DNA of 64,000 nucleotides from CAMLOF01 sp041913045 (lineage in GTDB: Bacteria; Pseudomonadota; Gammaproteobacteria; Burkholderiales; Burkholderiaceae_C). Positions within the stretch are counted from its first letter, which is position 1; every line of letters starts with the position of its first letter. The DNA lies in NCBI GenBank assembly GCA_041913045.1, contig JAYSGB010000003.1, forward strand, positions 1 to 64,000. The letters run 5' to 3'. Below the pieces are notes generated by a model. It was given only the letters and a program-made list of their open reading frames with translations. It searched no databases and was not told the DNA's origin. Shown in pieces: positions 35,283 to 47,187 of the stretch. The position numbers and the translations under genes were made by a program.

Positions 35283-35948
35283 ATGCACCGCATCCGCGTC
35301 TGGGACCTGCCCACCCGCCTCTTCCACTGGACTTTGGCCCTGGCTGTGTTGGGATTGGTTGTCACGGCCAACCTTGGCGGCAACTGGATGATCTGGCACA
35401 TGCGGCTGGGCTACAGCGTCTTTGCGCTGCTGCTCTTCAGATTCGTTTGGGGCTTTGTAGGCGGGCGCTGGTCCCGCTTCACACATTTTGTCTACGGACC
35501 CGCGCAGGTCTTGCGCTACATCCGTAGTCAAGGCAACCAAACGCAAGCCGTCGGGCATTCTCCGTTGGGGGCAATGTCGGTATTTGCCTTGTTATTCATG
35601 TTGAGCGCCCAAGTTGGCACAGGCCTGTTCAGCGACGACGAAATTGCATTCTTCGGCCCCCTGGTCAGCCTGGTGTCCAGCGATACCGTCGCACTGCTAA
35701 CGTGGTACCACAAGAACATTGGAAAGCCCGCGCTCATTGCGCTTGTCGTGCTGCACATCCTTGCGGTGCTTTACTACCGATTTGTGAAGCGAAGCGATTT
35801 GCTAGGAGCCATGATTGGAGGGGACAAGCTGCTTGACCATCCCACCGAAAACTCTGCAGACGGCCCGCGTGAAAGACTTCTTGCAGTGCTTGTGCTCGCC
35901 TTGTGCGTGATGGCGGTTTGGTGGGTGACCGGCCTGGGTACAACTTGA
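35283..35948 (+). CDS. Cytochrome b561-type membrane protein
   Basis: Di-heme membrane cytochrome of 221 residues. It begins MHRIRVWDLPTRLFHWTLAL with His15 as a likely ligand; further histidines occur at His39 and in WYHKNIGKPALIALVVLH. Four main helices plus a final one (LAVLVLALCVMAVWWVTGL) are seen. The family passes electrons between soluble cytochromes and quinones; the adjacent cytochrome c' may be its partner. An AAGAGGAAG ribosome site precedes the ATG. Confidence 0.9.
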   Translation: MHRIRVWDLPTRLFHWTLALAVLGLVVTANLGGNWMIWHMRLGYSVFALLLFRFVWGFVGGRWSRFTHFVYGPAQVLRYIRSQGNQTQAVGHSPLGAMSVFALLFMLSAQVGTGLFSDDEIAFFGPLVSLVSSDTVALLTWYHKNIGKPALIALVVLHILAVLYYRFVKRSDLLGAMIGGDKLLDHPTENSADGPRERLLAVLVLALCVMAVWWVTGLGTT

Positions 35949-35966
35949 TGACGTATAGTGCACGGC

Positions 35967-36497
35967 ATGGGTGACAGCACTGAGGGCCCCGCGTTGGCCC
36001 AAGACGAAACTCCTCAAACTCGAATCGCCGTACGGGCCGCCAACGGACCGGAAGACGTGGCCGTGGTCCGGGAGTTGTTCTTGGAATACCAGTCTGACAT
36101 TGGCATTGATCTGTGCTTTCAAGGCTTCGACCGGGAACTGGCAGCCTTGCCAGGCGACTATTCGCCCCCGCTGGGCGGCCTCTTCCTGGCTTATGTCGAC
36201 GATGAAGCCGCTGGCTGCTGCGCGTTTCGTCCATTGCCCGACAGCGACTATGCAAACGCGTGCGAGATGAAACGTCTGTTTGTGCGCCGGGCATTCCGAG
36301 GGTTCGGCCTGGGGCGCTTGCTGGTGGAGCAAATACTGCTGCAAGCCAAGCAGTCCGGCTACGACGCCATGCTGCTCGACACCCTGAGCGACATGGAAGC
36401 GGCGCGCCAGCTTTACCAGGAGGTGGGCTTCGAGGAGGTCGCCCCCTACTATCACAACCCACTTCCTGGGGCCCACTATCTGAAAGTGGACCTCTGA
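35967..36497 (+). CDS. GNAT family N-acetyltransferase
   Basis: Protein of 176 residues from the ATG at 35967; a GTG at 35958 is an alternative start. Acetyl-CoA motif A is visible as LFVRRAFRGFGLGRLLVEQI, and motif B as ARQLYQEVGFEEVAPYYHNP. The substrate is unknown. It lies 18 bases downstream of the cytochrome b gene and could be cotranscribed, although no functional link is evident. It is convergent with the peroxiredoxin gene. Confidence 0.88.
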   Translation: MGDSTEGPALAQDETPQTRIAVRAANGPEDVAVVRELFLEYQSDIGIDLCFQGFDRELAALPGDYSPPLGGLFLAYVDDEAAGCCAFRPLPDSDYANACEMKRLFVRRAFRGFGLGRLLVEQILLQAKQSGYDAMLLDTLSDMEAARQLYQEVGFEEVAPYYHNPLPGAHYLKVDL

Positions 36498-36546
36498 GCC
36501 CACACCCGAGTGGGTGGGACTCAGTTCAGAACCCGCAGGCTCAGAG

Positions 36547-37050
36547 TCACTTAGCCTGTGCCAGCAAGGTGGCGGCGTCGCTGACCTCGAACTTGCCCGG
36601 GCCTTCGACGTTCAACGACTTGACCACGCCGTCCTTGACCAGCATGGAATAGCGGTTGCTGCGCAGACCCATGCCCCGAGCGGTCAGGTCGAGCGTCAGC
36701 CCCGTGGCCTTCGCAAAGTCCGCGCTACCATCGGCCAGCATACGGACCTTGCCATCCGTCTTCTGATCCCGAGCCCAGGCACCCATCACAAATGCGTCAT
36801 TGACGCTGACACACCAGATTTCGTCCACGCCTGCCGCCTTGAAAGCATCAAACTGCTCGACATAGCCCGGCACGTGCTTCGCGGAGCAGGTGGGTGTGAA
36901 TGCCCCAGGCAGCGCAAACAACGCGATGGTCTTGCCTGCGGTGGCCTTGGCCACATCCACCGGGTTGGGGCCGATGCTGCATCCATTGCCTTCCACCTCG
37001 CTGTATTCCATCAGCGTCACGGCAGGCAGTTTGTCACCGACTTTGATCAT
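36547..37050 (-). CDS. Peroxiredoxin (Prx5/AhpE-like, glutaredoxin-dependent type)
   Basis: Reduces hydroperoxides. The protein has 167 residues from the ATG at 37050 (MIKVGDKLPAVTLMEY) after GGAGCAAAGAG; the longer frame to 37104 is not supported. The peroxidatic cysteine is Cys55 in PGAFTPTCSAKHVPGY. A second cysteine (Cys24) and one in EIWCVSVND are present. The conserved arginine lies in GMGLRSNRYSML. It sits alone behind the ribosomal operon terminator, on the same strand as rpsQ. Confidence 0.94.
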   Translation of the reverse strand: MIKVGDKLPAVTLMEYSEVEGNGCSIGPNPVDVAKATAGKTIALFALPGAFTPTCSAKHVPGYVEQFDAFKAAGVDEIWCVSVNDAFVMGAWARDQKTDGKVRMLADGSADFAKATGLTLDLTARGMGLRSNRYSMLVKDGVVKSLNVEGPGKFEVSDAATLLAQAK

Positions 37051-37117
37051 CTCTTTGCTCCAGTTTGTGGCCATGTAAAGGCCGAATTTGCCCACCACGC
37101 ACAATTGCGCACGGGCG

Positions 37118-37151
37118 AAAAAAAACGACCGAGATTGTCGGTCGTTTTTTT
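37118..37151. terminator. Strong intrinsic terminator after rpsQ
   Basis: A perfect 9-bp stem (37124-37132 with 37138-37146) and a five-base loop, flanked by a long A-run and a T-run, so it can work on both strands. On the minus strand it ends the S10 operon before the peroxiredoxin gene. Confidence 0.93.
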
Positions 37152-37180
37152 ATTGCATGCCGAAGGGCAGCAGAACAGGC

Positions 37181-37450
37181 TTACACCAGTGCGGCCTTTT
37201 GGACCAGACGGGTGGCAACCCAGTTCTTCGTCTTCGACAGAGGACGGCTCTCGGTGATCTCGATGATGTCACCCAGTTTGTATTCGCCGTTTTCGTCGTG
37301 AGCGTGGTACTTGCTCGACTTGATCACGATCTTGTCGTAGAGCTCGTGCTTCACACGACGCTCGACCAGCACCGTCACGGTCTTGGCGCGCTTGTCGCTG
37401 ACGACCTTACCAATCAGGGTGCGCTTGAGGGATTGTTGAGCTTCACTCAT
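37181..37450 (-). CDS. rpsQ: 30S ribosomal protein S17
   Basis: Primary 16S rRNA-binding protein of 89 residues. It starts MSEAQQSLKRTLIGKVVSDK, with the conserved KTVTVLVERRVKHELYDKIV and a C-terminal ESRPLSKTKNWVATRLVQKA. It is the last gene of the S10 cluster, 10 bases after rpmC. The rplN gene that usually follows is not here; a terminator and a peroxiredoxin gene follow instead. Confidence 0.98.
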   Translation of the reverse strand: MSEAQQSLKRTLIGKVVSDKRAKTVTVLVERRVKHELYDKIVIKSSKYHAHDENGEYKLGDIIEITESRPLSKTKNWVATRLVQKAALV

Positions 37451-37460
37451 GGTTCACTCC

Positions 37461-37658
37461 TTATTGGCCGGCGGCTTGCTTTTGTGCCAGGATGGTCTTG
37501 GCACGGGCAATGGCGCGACGGGTTTGACGCAACGTGGCGGTGTTGTTCAACTGTTGCGTGGCTTTTTGCATACGCAGGTTGAAGTGGGCCTTTTGCAGGG
37601 CTTTCACTTCGGCTTGCAGGCCAGCAACGTCTTTTTGGCGCAGTTCAGCAGCTTTCAT
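37461..37658 (-). CDS. rpmC: 50S ribosomal protein L29
   Basis: L29 of 65 residues located near the peptide exit tunnel. It is an alpha-helical hairpin: MKAAELRQKDVAGLQAEVKA, then the conserved HFNLRMQKATQQLNNTATLR. It lies between rplP and rpsQ, 15 and 10 bases away. Confidence 0.97.
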   Translation of the reverse strand: MKAAELRQKDVAGLQAEVKALQKAHFNLRMQKATQQLNNTATLRQTRRAIARAKTILAQKQAAGQ

Positions 37659-37673
37659 CTCTTGTTCTCCTGA

Positions 37674-38090
37674 TTACTGGCCCAACAGACGGGTCACGAA
37701 GGTCGTGCGCAGCGGCAGCTTGGCGGCGGCGAGTTGGAAGGCTTCACGAGCGAGTTGCTCGGGAACACCCACGATCTCGTACAGCACCTTGCCGGGCTGG
37801 ATCTCGGCGACGTAGTACTCTATACCACCCTTACCGTTACCCATACGGACTTCGGCAGGTTTCTTGGAGATCGGCTTGTCCGGGAACACGCGGATCCAGA
37901 TACGACCACCACGCTTCACGTGGCGGGAAATCGCGCGACGTGCAGCTTCGATTTGACGAGCCGTCAGACGACCACGGTCCGTGGACTTCAGGCCGAAATC
38001 GCCAAAGGCCACGGTGTTGCCGGTGGTGGCAACGCCCGTGTTGCGGCCTTTTTGCTCTTTACGGTATTTACGGCGAGCAGGTTGCAACAT
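37674..38090 (-). CDS. rplP: 50S ribosomal protein L16
   Basis: L16 of 138 residues, at the A-site of the peptidyl transferase region. It starts MLQPARRKYRKEQKGRNTGV. It holds RGGRIWIRVFPDKPISKKPA and MGNGKGGIEYYVAEIQPGKV, standard L16 motifs including the arginine that is hydroxylated in some bacteria. It lies 12 bases after rpsC. Confidence 0.98.
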   Translation of the reverse strand: MLQPARRKYRKEQKGRNTGVATTGNTVAFGDFGLKSTDRGRLTARQIEAARRAISRHVKRGGRIWIRVFPDKPISKKPAEVRMGNGKGGIEYYVAEIQPGKVLYEIVGVPEQLAREAFQLAAAKLPLRTTFVTRLLGQ

Positions 38091-38102
38091 GTTCAGTTCT
38101 CC

Positions 38103-38900
38103 TTAGGCCTGCGGCTTGTCGCTGCCATCGGCCGGGGCGGCATTGGTGGTGGCACCACGGCGGGGGCCGCCACGACCAGGACGGTCGTTGCGGGCACCAT
38201 CACGGCGCGGACCGCGAGGACGGCGCTCTTCTTCAGGACGCGGAGTGCTGTCCAGGGAAGGAGCGTCAGCGCGACCCAGGTTGTCGCCCTTGTAAACCCA
38301 CACCTTGACGCCGATGACGCCGTAGGTGGTCTGGGCCACGGACGTGCCGTAGTCGATGTCGGCGCGCAGGGTGTGCAGAGGCACACGACCTTCACGGTAC
38401 CACTCGGTACGGGCGATTTCGATGCCGTTCAGACGACCCGAAGACATGATCTTGATGCCTTGGGCGCCCAGACGCATCGCGTTCTGCATCGCGCGCTTCA
38501 TGGCGCGGCGGAACATGATGCGCTTTTCCAGCTGTTGGGTGATCGAGTCAGCGATCAGCTTGGCATCGACTTCAGGCTTGCGCACTTCTTCGATGTTGAC
38601 GGCCACCGGCACGCCCAGTTGAGCAGCCAGGTCCTTCTTCAGCTTCTCGATGTCCTCACCCTTCTTGCCGATCACCACGCCCGGACGTGCCGAGTAGATG
38701 GTGATGCGAGCGTTCTTGGCGGGGCGCTCGATGATGACGCGTGCCACGGCAGCGTTCTTCAGCTTGGCCTTCAGGTACTCGCGAACCTTGATGTCTTCGG
38801 CCAGCATGCCGGCGAAATCACGGTTGCTGGCGTACCAGCGGCTGGCCCAGTTGCGGCTCACCGCCAGGCGGAAGCCGGTAGGATGGATTTTCTGTCCCAT
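38103..38900 (-). CDS. rpsC: 30S ribosomal protein S3
   Basis: S3 of 265 residues at the mRNA entry channel. It starts MGQKIHPTGFRLAVSRNWAS. The KH domain has ARPGVVIGKKGEDIEKLKKD. The C-terminal tail after about 212 is an extended Arg/Gly/Pro-rich segment (RRPRGPRRDGARNDRPGRGG), longer than in E. coli and typical for this group; probably flexible RNA-binding. It is 16 bases after rplV. Confidence 0.98.
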   Translation of the reverse strand: MGQKIHPTGFRLAVSRNWASRWYASNRDFAGMLAEDIKVREYLKAKLKNAAVARVIIERPAKNARITIYSARPGVVIGKKGEDIEKLKKDLAAQLGVPVAVNIEEVRKPEVDAKLIADSITQQLEKRIMFRRAMKRAMQNAMRLGAQGIKIMSSGRLNGIEIARTEWYREGRVPLHTLRADIDYGTSVAQTTYGVIGVKVWVYKGDNLGRADAPSLDSTPRPEEERRPRGPRRDGARNDRPGRGGPRRGATTNAAPADGSDKPQA

Positions 38901-38916
38901 AGTCTTCCTTTTGGCC

Positions 38917-39246
38917 TCAGTTGCCCACGGTCACATAGATGTGACAGGTGGGTTTGCTGATACGGTTGCCGCGGCCCTTGGCGCGAGCGGTGAAACGCTT
39001 GAGCGTGGTGCCTTGCTCGACGTAGATGGTCTTGACCTTCAGTTCGTCGATGTCGGCGCCGTCGTTGTGTTCAGCGTTGGCGATGGCGGATTCCAGAGCC
39101 TTCTTGACGATGCCAGCAGCTTTTTTCTGCGTGAACGTCAGGATGTTCAGAGCCTGGTCCACCTTCTTGCCGCGAATCAGGTCCGCCACCAGACGGCCCT
39201 TGTCGACCGACAGGCGAACGCCGCGAACAATTGCGCGTGTTTCCAT
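38917..39246 (-). CDS. rplV: 50S ribosomal protein L22
   Basis: L22 of 109 residues, whose beta-hairpin lines the exit tunnel. It starts METRAIVRGVRLSVDKGRLV. The hairpin region is RFTARAKGRGNRISKPTCHI, where macrolide-resistance changes occur in other species; nothing unusual is seen. It lies 9 bases after rpsS. Confidence 0.98.
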   Translation of the reverse strand: METRAIVRGVRLSVDKGRLVADLIRGKKVDQALNILTFTQKKAAGIVKKALESAIANAEHNDGADIDELKVKTIYVEQGTTLKRFTARAKGRGNRISKPTCHIYVTVGN

Positions 39247-39255
39247 GGTGTGTCC

Positions 39256-39531
39256 TTACTTCTTGGCTTTCTTGTCGCCGGGGTGGCCCTTGAACGTGCG
39301 CGTCAGCGAGAACTCGCCAAGCTTGTGGCCGACCATCTGGTCGGTCACGTACACGGGCACGTGCTGCTTGCCGTTGTGCACGGCAATGGTCAAGCCGATG
39401 AACTCGGGCAGGATCATGGAGCGGCGAGACCAGGTCTTGACCGGCTTCTTGTCCTTGGTAGCCACAGCCTTTTCGACCTTGGCCATCAGGTGATGGTCAA
39501 CGAAGGGACCTTTTTTGAGAGAACGAGTCAT
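39256..39531 (-). CDS. rpsS: 30S ribosomal protein S19
   Basis: S19 of 91 residues in the 30S head. The start MTRSLKKGPFVDHHLMAKVE, the core IVGHKLGEFSLT type (VTDQMVGHKLGEFSLTRTFK) and the lysine-rich end GHPGDKKAKK are all standard. It lies 12 bases after rplB. Confidence 0.98.
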   Translation of the reverse strand: MTRSLKKGPFVDHHLMAKVEKAVATKDKKPVKTWSRRSMILPEFIGLTIAVHNGKQHVPVYVTDQMVGHKLGEFSLTRTFKGHPGDKKAKK

Positions 39532-39543
39532 TTCGTCAACCCC

Positions 39544-40368
<825 letters not shown>

Positions 40369-40370
40369 GA

Positions 40371-40685
40371 TTAGACTGCCTCCCCACCGAAGCTCAGTTC
40401 CTGACCGGGCATCAGCGTCACGTAGGCCTTGCGGACGTGATCGCGACGGCCCACGGTCTTACCGAAGCGCTTGGTTTTGCCCTTCTGGTTCAACACGTTG
40501 ACGGCCTGGACCTTGACGTTGAACAGCAACTCGACAGCGGCCTTGATTTCAGGCTTGCTGGCGTCTTGCAACACTTTGAACAGCACGGCGTTGGACTTCT
40601 CGGCTGCCATGGTGGCCTTTTCGGACACGATGGGAGCAACCAACACCTGCATCAGGCGACCTTCGTCAAACTGGGCGTTGCTCAT
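40371..40685 (-). CDS. rplW: 50S ribosomal protein L23
   Basis: L23 of 104 residues, the docking site for trigger factor and SRP at the tunnel exit. It contains QVLVAPIVSEKATMAAEKSN and VKVQAVNVLNQKGKTKRFGK, both standard. The start codon overlaps the rplD stop (ATGA). Confidence 0.97.
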   Translation of the reverse strand: MSNAQFDEGRLMQVLVAPIVSEKATMAAEKSNAVLFKVLQDASKPEIKAAVELLFNVKVQAVNVLNQKGKTKRFGKTVGRRDHVRKAYVTLMPGQELSFGGEAV

Positions 40686-41302
40686 GCGAACATCTCCTTG
40701 AGTTTGTCGATGGCACCCTTGGTGACGATCACTTTCTTGTAGTGAACCAGCGACAGCGGATCGGCGTAGCGCGGCTCCAGCACCAGCACGTGGGGCAGGT
40801 TGCGCGAGGCTAGGTACAGGTTCTCGTCGATCTCGTCGGCGATGACCAGCACGGACTTCAGGTTCATGGCTTTGAACTTGTCGGCCAGCAGCTTGGTCTT
40901 GGGCGCGTCCACCTTGATGGAGTCCACGACGGCCAGACGGCCTTCACGCACGAGCTGGGAGAAGATGGAGGCCATACCGGCGCGGTACATCTTCTTGTTC
41001 AGCTTCTGGCTGAAGTTCTCTTCCGGGCTGTTCGGGAACACACGTCCGCCCCCACGCCACAGCGGGGAGGAAGTCATACCAGCACGTGCGTTGCCGGTGC
41101 CTTTTTGGCGGAACGGCTTCTTGGTGCTGTGCTTGACCTGTTCACGGTCCTTCTGGGCACGGGTGCCCTGGCGTGCGTTGGCCTGATAAGCCACCACCAG
41201 TTGGTGGATCAGCGATTCGTTGTAGTCACGACCAAACACGGTCTCGGGCACTTCCACGGTGGAAGCGGCCTGCCCCTGGTCGTTCAGGAGTTCAACTTGC
41301 AT
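40682..41302 (-). CDS. rplD: 50S ribosomal protein L4
   Basis: L4 of 206 residues, which in E. coli also represses the S10 operon. It starts MQVELLNDQGQAASTVEVPE. The extended loop is KKPFRQKGTGNARAGMTSSP, the region that reaches the exit tunnel. It overlaps rplC as TGATG and rplW as ATGA. Whether it regulates its own operon here is not known; the leader differs from that of E. coli. Confidence 0.98.
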   Translation of the reverse strand: MQVELLNDQGQAASTVEVPETVFGRDYNESLIHQLVVAYQANARQGTRAQKDREQVKHSTKKPFRQKGTGNARAGMTSSPLWRGGGRVFPNSPEENFSQKLNKKMYRAGMASIFSQLVREGRLAVVDSIKVDAPKTKLLADKFKAMNLKSVLVIADEIDENLYLASRNLPHVLVLEPRYADPLSLVHYKKVIVTKGAIDKLKEMFA

Positions 41303-41973
41303 CAGTTAGCTCCTTTGCTGGCGGCCTTGACAGCGGGACGCACGGTGACGAAGCCACCTTTGGAACCCGGCACAGCGCCTTTGATCAACAGCAGTTGACG
41401 AGCTTCGTCAACACGCACCACGTCCAGGTTCTGGGTGGTCACGGTCTCGTCGCCCATGTGGCCGGTCATTTTCTTGCCGGGGAACACGCGACCCGGATCC
41501 TGCGCCATGGAGATGGAGCCAGGAACGTTGTGCGAACGGCTGTTACCGTGGGACGCACGCTGGGACGCGAAGTTGTGGCGCTTGATGGTGCCCGCGAAGC
41601 CTTTACCGATGGAGGTGCCTTGCACGTCCACCTTCTGGCCAGCCTGGAACAGCTCGGCCACGGGCAGCACGGCACCAGCGGCGTACTTGCCAGCCAGTTC
41701 AGCGCTCACGCGGAATTCTTGAAGGATTTCACCTGCTTCGACACCGGCTTTGGCCAGGTGACCGGCTTCGGCCTTGGTCACGCGGGAAGCGCGACGCTTG
41801 CCAAACGCCACTTGCAGGGCGTCGTAGCCATCGTTGGCCTGGGTTTTGACTTGTGCCACACGGTTGTTGGACACGTCCACCACCGTCACGGGCACTGCGT
41901 CCCCGTCTTCGGTGAAGAGGCGCATCATGCCCACCTTGCGGCCCAACAACCCGAGAGAGTTGCTCAGACTCAT
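41302..41973 (-). CDS. rplC: 50S ribosomal protein L3
   Basis: L3 of 223 residues from the ATG at 41973 (MSLSNSLGLLGRKVGMMRLF). The longer frame to 42066 covers the leader and promoter and is wrong. ASHGNSRSHNVPGSISMAQD contains the glutamine region that is methylated in E. coli L3. First gene of a transcription unit with its own promoter about 115 bases upstream. Confidence 0.98.
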   Translation of the reverse strand: MSLSNSLGLLGRKVGMMRLFTEDGDAVPVTVVDVSNNRVAQVKTQANDGYDALQVAFGKRRASRVTKAEAGHLAKAGVEAGEILQEFRVSAELAGKYAAGAVLPVAELFQAGQKVDVQGTSIGKGFAGTIKRHNFASQRASHGNSRSHNVPGSISMAQDPGRVFPGKKMTGHMGDETVTTQNLDVVRVDEARQLLLIKGAVPGSKGGFVTVRPAVKAASKGAN

Positions 41974-42060
41974 TGTTTTCTCCGTTCCCGACTTCAATTG
42001 GCCGGGGCTGATTGGTTCCAAGCCCGAAATGCTTAGCGCAAGCCGGACCATGGCGAAAAA

Positions 42061-42076
42061 CAGCACCGAAGTGCTG
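42061..42076 (-). promoter_or_regulatory. UUCG-capped hairpin at the start of the rplC transcript
   Basis: On the minus strand CAGCAC-TTCG-GTGCTG forms a 6-bp stem with a very stable tetraloop, followed by TTTTT. It begins about five bases after the predicted transcription start of the rplC operon. It may stabilise the 5' end, or terminate read-through from tuf-rpsJ. Confidence 0.6.
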
Positions 42077-42087
42077 CAAAGTCCGCG

Positions 42088-42116
42088 ATTCTACTCCGCG
42101 AACAAAAATTGCGCAA
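42088..42116 (-). promoter_or_regulatory. Predicted sigma70 promoter of the rplC-rpsQ operon
   Basis: On the minus strand TTGCGC (42116 to 42111) and TAGAAT (42093 to 42088) are 17 bases apart, in the 186-base space between rpsJ and rplC. The start of transcription should be near 42081. Confidence 0.6.
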
Positions 42117-42159
42117 GTCCGCGGCGCTTCACGCACCACGGACCTGTCGCATCACCGCA

Positions 42160-42471
42160 TCACTGCAGTTTGATTTCGACGTCCACGCCAGCCGGCAGGT
42201 CCAGCTTCATCAGGGCGTCAACCGTCTTGTCGGTGGGATCGACGATGTCCATCAGGCGCTGGTGGGTGCGGATCTCGAACTGGTCGCGGCTGGTCTTGTT
42301 GACGTGCGGCGAACGCAGGATGTCGAAACGCTTCATGCGGGTCGGCAGGGGCACGGGGCCCTTGACGATTGCACCGGTGCGCTTGGCGGTGTCAACGATC
42401 TCGGCTGCGGAAGCATCGATCAGTTTGTAATCGAACGCCTTCAGACGGATGCGGATCTTCTGCTTGTTCAT
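42160..42471 (-). CDS. rpsJ: 30S ribosomal protein S10 (NusE)
   Basis: S10 of 103 residues, also a transcription antitermination factor. It starts MNKQKIRIRLKAFDYKLIDA and has GPVPLPTRMKRFDILRSPHV, both invariant blocks. It is 14 bases after tuf and is separated from rplC by a promoter, so it belongs to the tuf transcript. Confidence 0.98.
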   Translation of the reverse strand: MNKQKIRIRLKAFDYKLIDASAAEIVDTAKRTGAIVKGPVPLPTRMKRFDILRSPHVNKTSRDQFEIRTHQRLMDIVDPTDKTVDALMKLDLPAGVDVEIKLQ

Positions 42472-42485
42472 GATGCGCGTCCTTA

Positions 42486-43676
<1,191 letters not shown>

Positions 43677-43827
43677 GATGCAAATTCCTTCAGTAAAGAA
43701 CAAAGCCCGTGTCGGGGTTTAAGGTCTGCACCATCCTGCGTCTTCGCTGCGCACGGGCACACAGCGGCGGGTGGTCGCAGACCGGGAAAAGTCTGCAGGC
43801 CGAGCACAAGGCCCGGCCTCAGGGCGA

Positions 43828-45930
<2,103 letters not shown>

Positions 45931-46013
45931 GAAAATTCTCCGAAAGATACGGGCAAAGCCCGCCACCCCTTTTGAGAGTGTTGCGGGCCCTGCGGGGTTG
46001 GTTTGCGTCCTGC

Positions 46014-46484
46014 TTAGAAGCGGAAGTGGCTGAAGGCCTTGTTCGCTTCTGCCATGCGGTGAACTTCGTCACGGCGCTTCATGGCACCGCCACGGCCTTC
46101 GGTGGCTTCGATCAGCTCGTTGGCCAGGCGCAGGGCCATGGACTTTTCGCTGCGCTTGCGTGCAGCTTGCTTGATCCAGCGCATGGACAGGGCCAGGCGG
46201 CGGACAGGACGCACTTCGACGGGCACCTGGTAGTTGGCGCCGCCTACGCGGCGGGACTTCACTTCCACCATCGGCTTGACGTTGTTGATGGCGGTGGTGA
46301 AGATTTCCAGCGGCTCTTTGCCGGTTTTCTTCTCGATCTGCTCGAGTGCACCGTAAATGATGCGCTCGGCGACAGCTTTCTTGCCGCCTTCCATGATCAC
46401 GTTCATGAACTTGGAGAGCTCGATGTTGCCGAACTTGGGATCCGGCAGGATTTCACGTTTAGGGACTTCGCGACGACGTGGCAT
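46014..46484 (-). CDS. rpsG: 30S ribosomal protein S7
   Basis: S7 of 156 residues, the organiser of the 30S head. It starts MPRRREVPKREILPDPKFGN and includes RVGGANYQVPVEVRPVRRLA. In E. coli S7 represses its own synthesis through the rpsL-rpsG spacer; here the spacer is 193 bases and contains a hairpin (see findings). An AACAGAGG ribosome site precedes the ATG. Confidence 0.98.
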   Translation of the reverse strand: MPRRREVPKREILPDPKFGNIELSKFMNVIMEGGKKAVAERIIYGALEQIEKKTGKEPLEIFTTAINNVKPMVEVKSRRVGGANYQVPVEVRPVRRLALSMRWIKQAARKRSEKSMALRLANELIEATEGRGGAMKRRDEVHRMAEANKAFSHFRF

Positions 46485-46531
46485 TTTTTCACCTCTGTTG
46501 CTTCAGTTGGCACTGCTTCCGGCAGCACCGC

Positions 46532-46551
46532 GAGAGTCATTCAAAACTCTC
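46532..46551 (-). promoter_or_regulatory. Hairpin in the rpsL-rpsG intercistronic region
   Basis: GAGAGT (46532-46537) pairs with ACTCTC (46546-46551) across an eight-base loop, about 50 bases before the rpsG start. It is a candidate S7 autoregulatory structure, inferred by analogy with E. coli. Confidence 0.4.
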
Positions 46552-46677
46552 ACTTACTCGACCCGCGCACACCATGTGCGTTTGGGGGTCACTACGCTTG
46601 AGCACCTGCCAGCAGGGCATTCAAGCACCGATTTTTGTACGCAGCGTGACCGCCGCCTACGTTGACAAGACGACCTA

Positions 46678-47055
46678 TCAGGCCTTCTTGGGGCGCTTTG
46701 CACCGTACTTGGAGCGCGCCTGCTTGCGGTCTTTCACGCCTTGCAGGTCCAGCGAACCGCGGACGATGTGGTAACGCACACCGGGCAAGTCTTTCACACG
46801 ACCGCCGCGAACCAGCACCACGCTGTGTTCCTGCAGGTTGTGGCCTTCACCGCCGATGTAGGAAATGACTTCGAAACCGTTGGTCAGGCGCACCTTGGCG
46901 ACCTTACGCAGAGCGGAGTTCGGCTTCTTGGGGGTCGTGGTGTACACGCGGGTGCACACGCCACGACGCTGGGGGCAGTTTTCCATCGCGGGGCTTTTGG
47001 ACTTGATCTTTTCGACCGTCCGCCCGTGGCGAATGAGTTGATTGATGGTTGGCAT
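46678..47055 (-). CDS. rpsL: 30S ribosomal protein S12
   Basis: S12 of 125 residues, at the decoding centre. The ATG at 47055 begins MPTINQLIRHGRTVEKIKSK. The lysine in TTTPKKPNSALRK and that in GGRVKDLPGVRYH are wild-type, so no streptomycin-resistance change is seen. First gene of the str operon; the frame to 47178 overlaps the promoter and is not real. Confidence 0.98.
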   Translation of the reverse strand: MPTINQLIRHGRTVEKIKSKSPAMENCPQRRGVCTRVYTTTPKKPNSALRKVAKVRLTNGFEVISYIGGEGHNLQEHSVVLVRGGRVKDLPGVRYHIVRGSLDLQGVKDRKQARSKYGAKRPKKA

Positions 47056-47121
47056 TGAAACGTCCCTAAACGTTTGAAAATGAAAACGGAAAACCCTTCG
47101 GAAAATTCCGAAAAGCCCTCT

Positions 47122-47150
47122 ACTGTAGCACGGCGGCTGAGTTGTTGCAA
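47122..47150 (-). promoter_or_regulatory. Predicted promoter of the str operon (rpsL)
   Basis: On the minus strand TTGCAA (47150 to 47145) and TACAGT (47127 to 47122) are 17 bases apart. Just upstream a 6-bp GC stem (47154-47159 with 47163-47168) may end dacA transcription. Confidence 0.55.
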
Positions 47151-47187
47151 ATACCCGCCGTGGGCGGGCATAGCTCAAATAAGTCTG

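Noticed and set aside
43677..43827. Possible small RNA or attenuator between fusA and tuf
   Set aside because: Small inverted repeats are present (for example GCAGAC with GTCTGC), but no promoter, T-tract or known motif was found.
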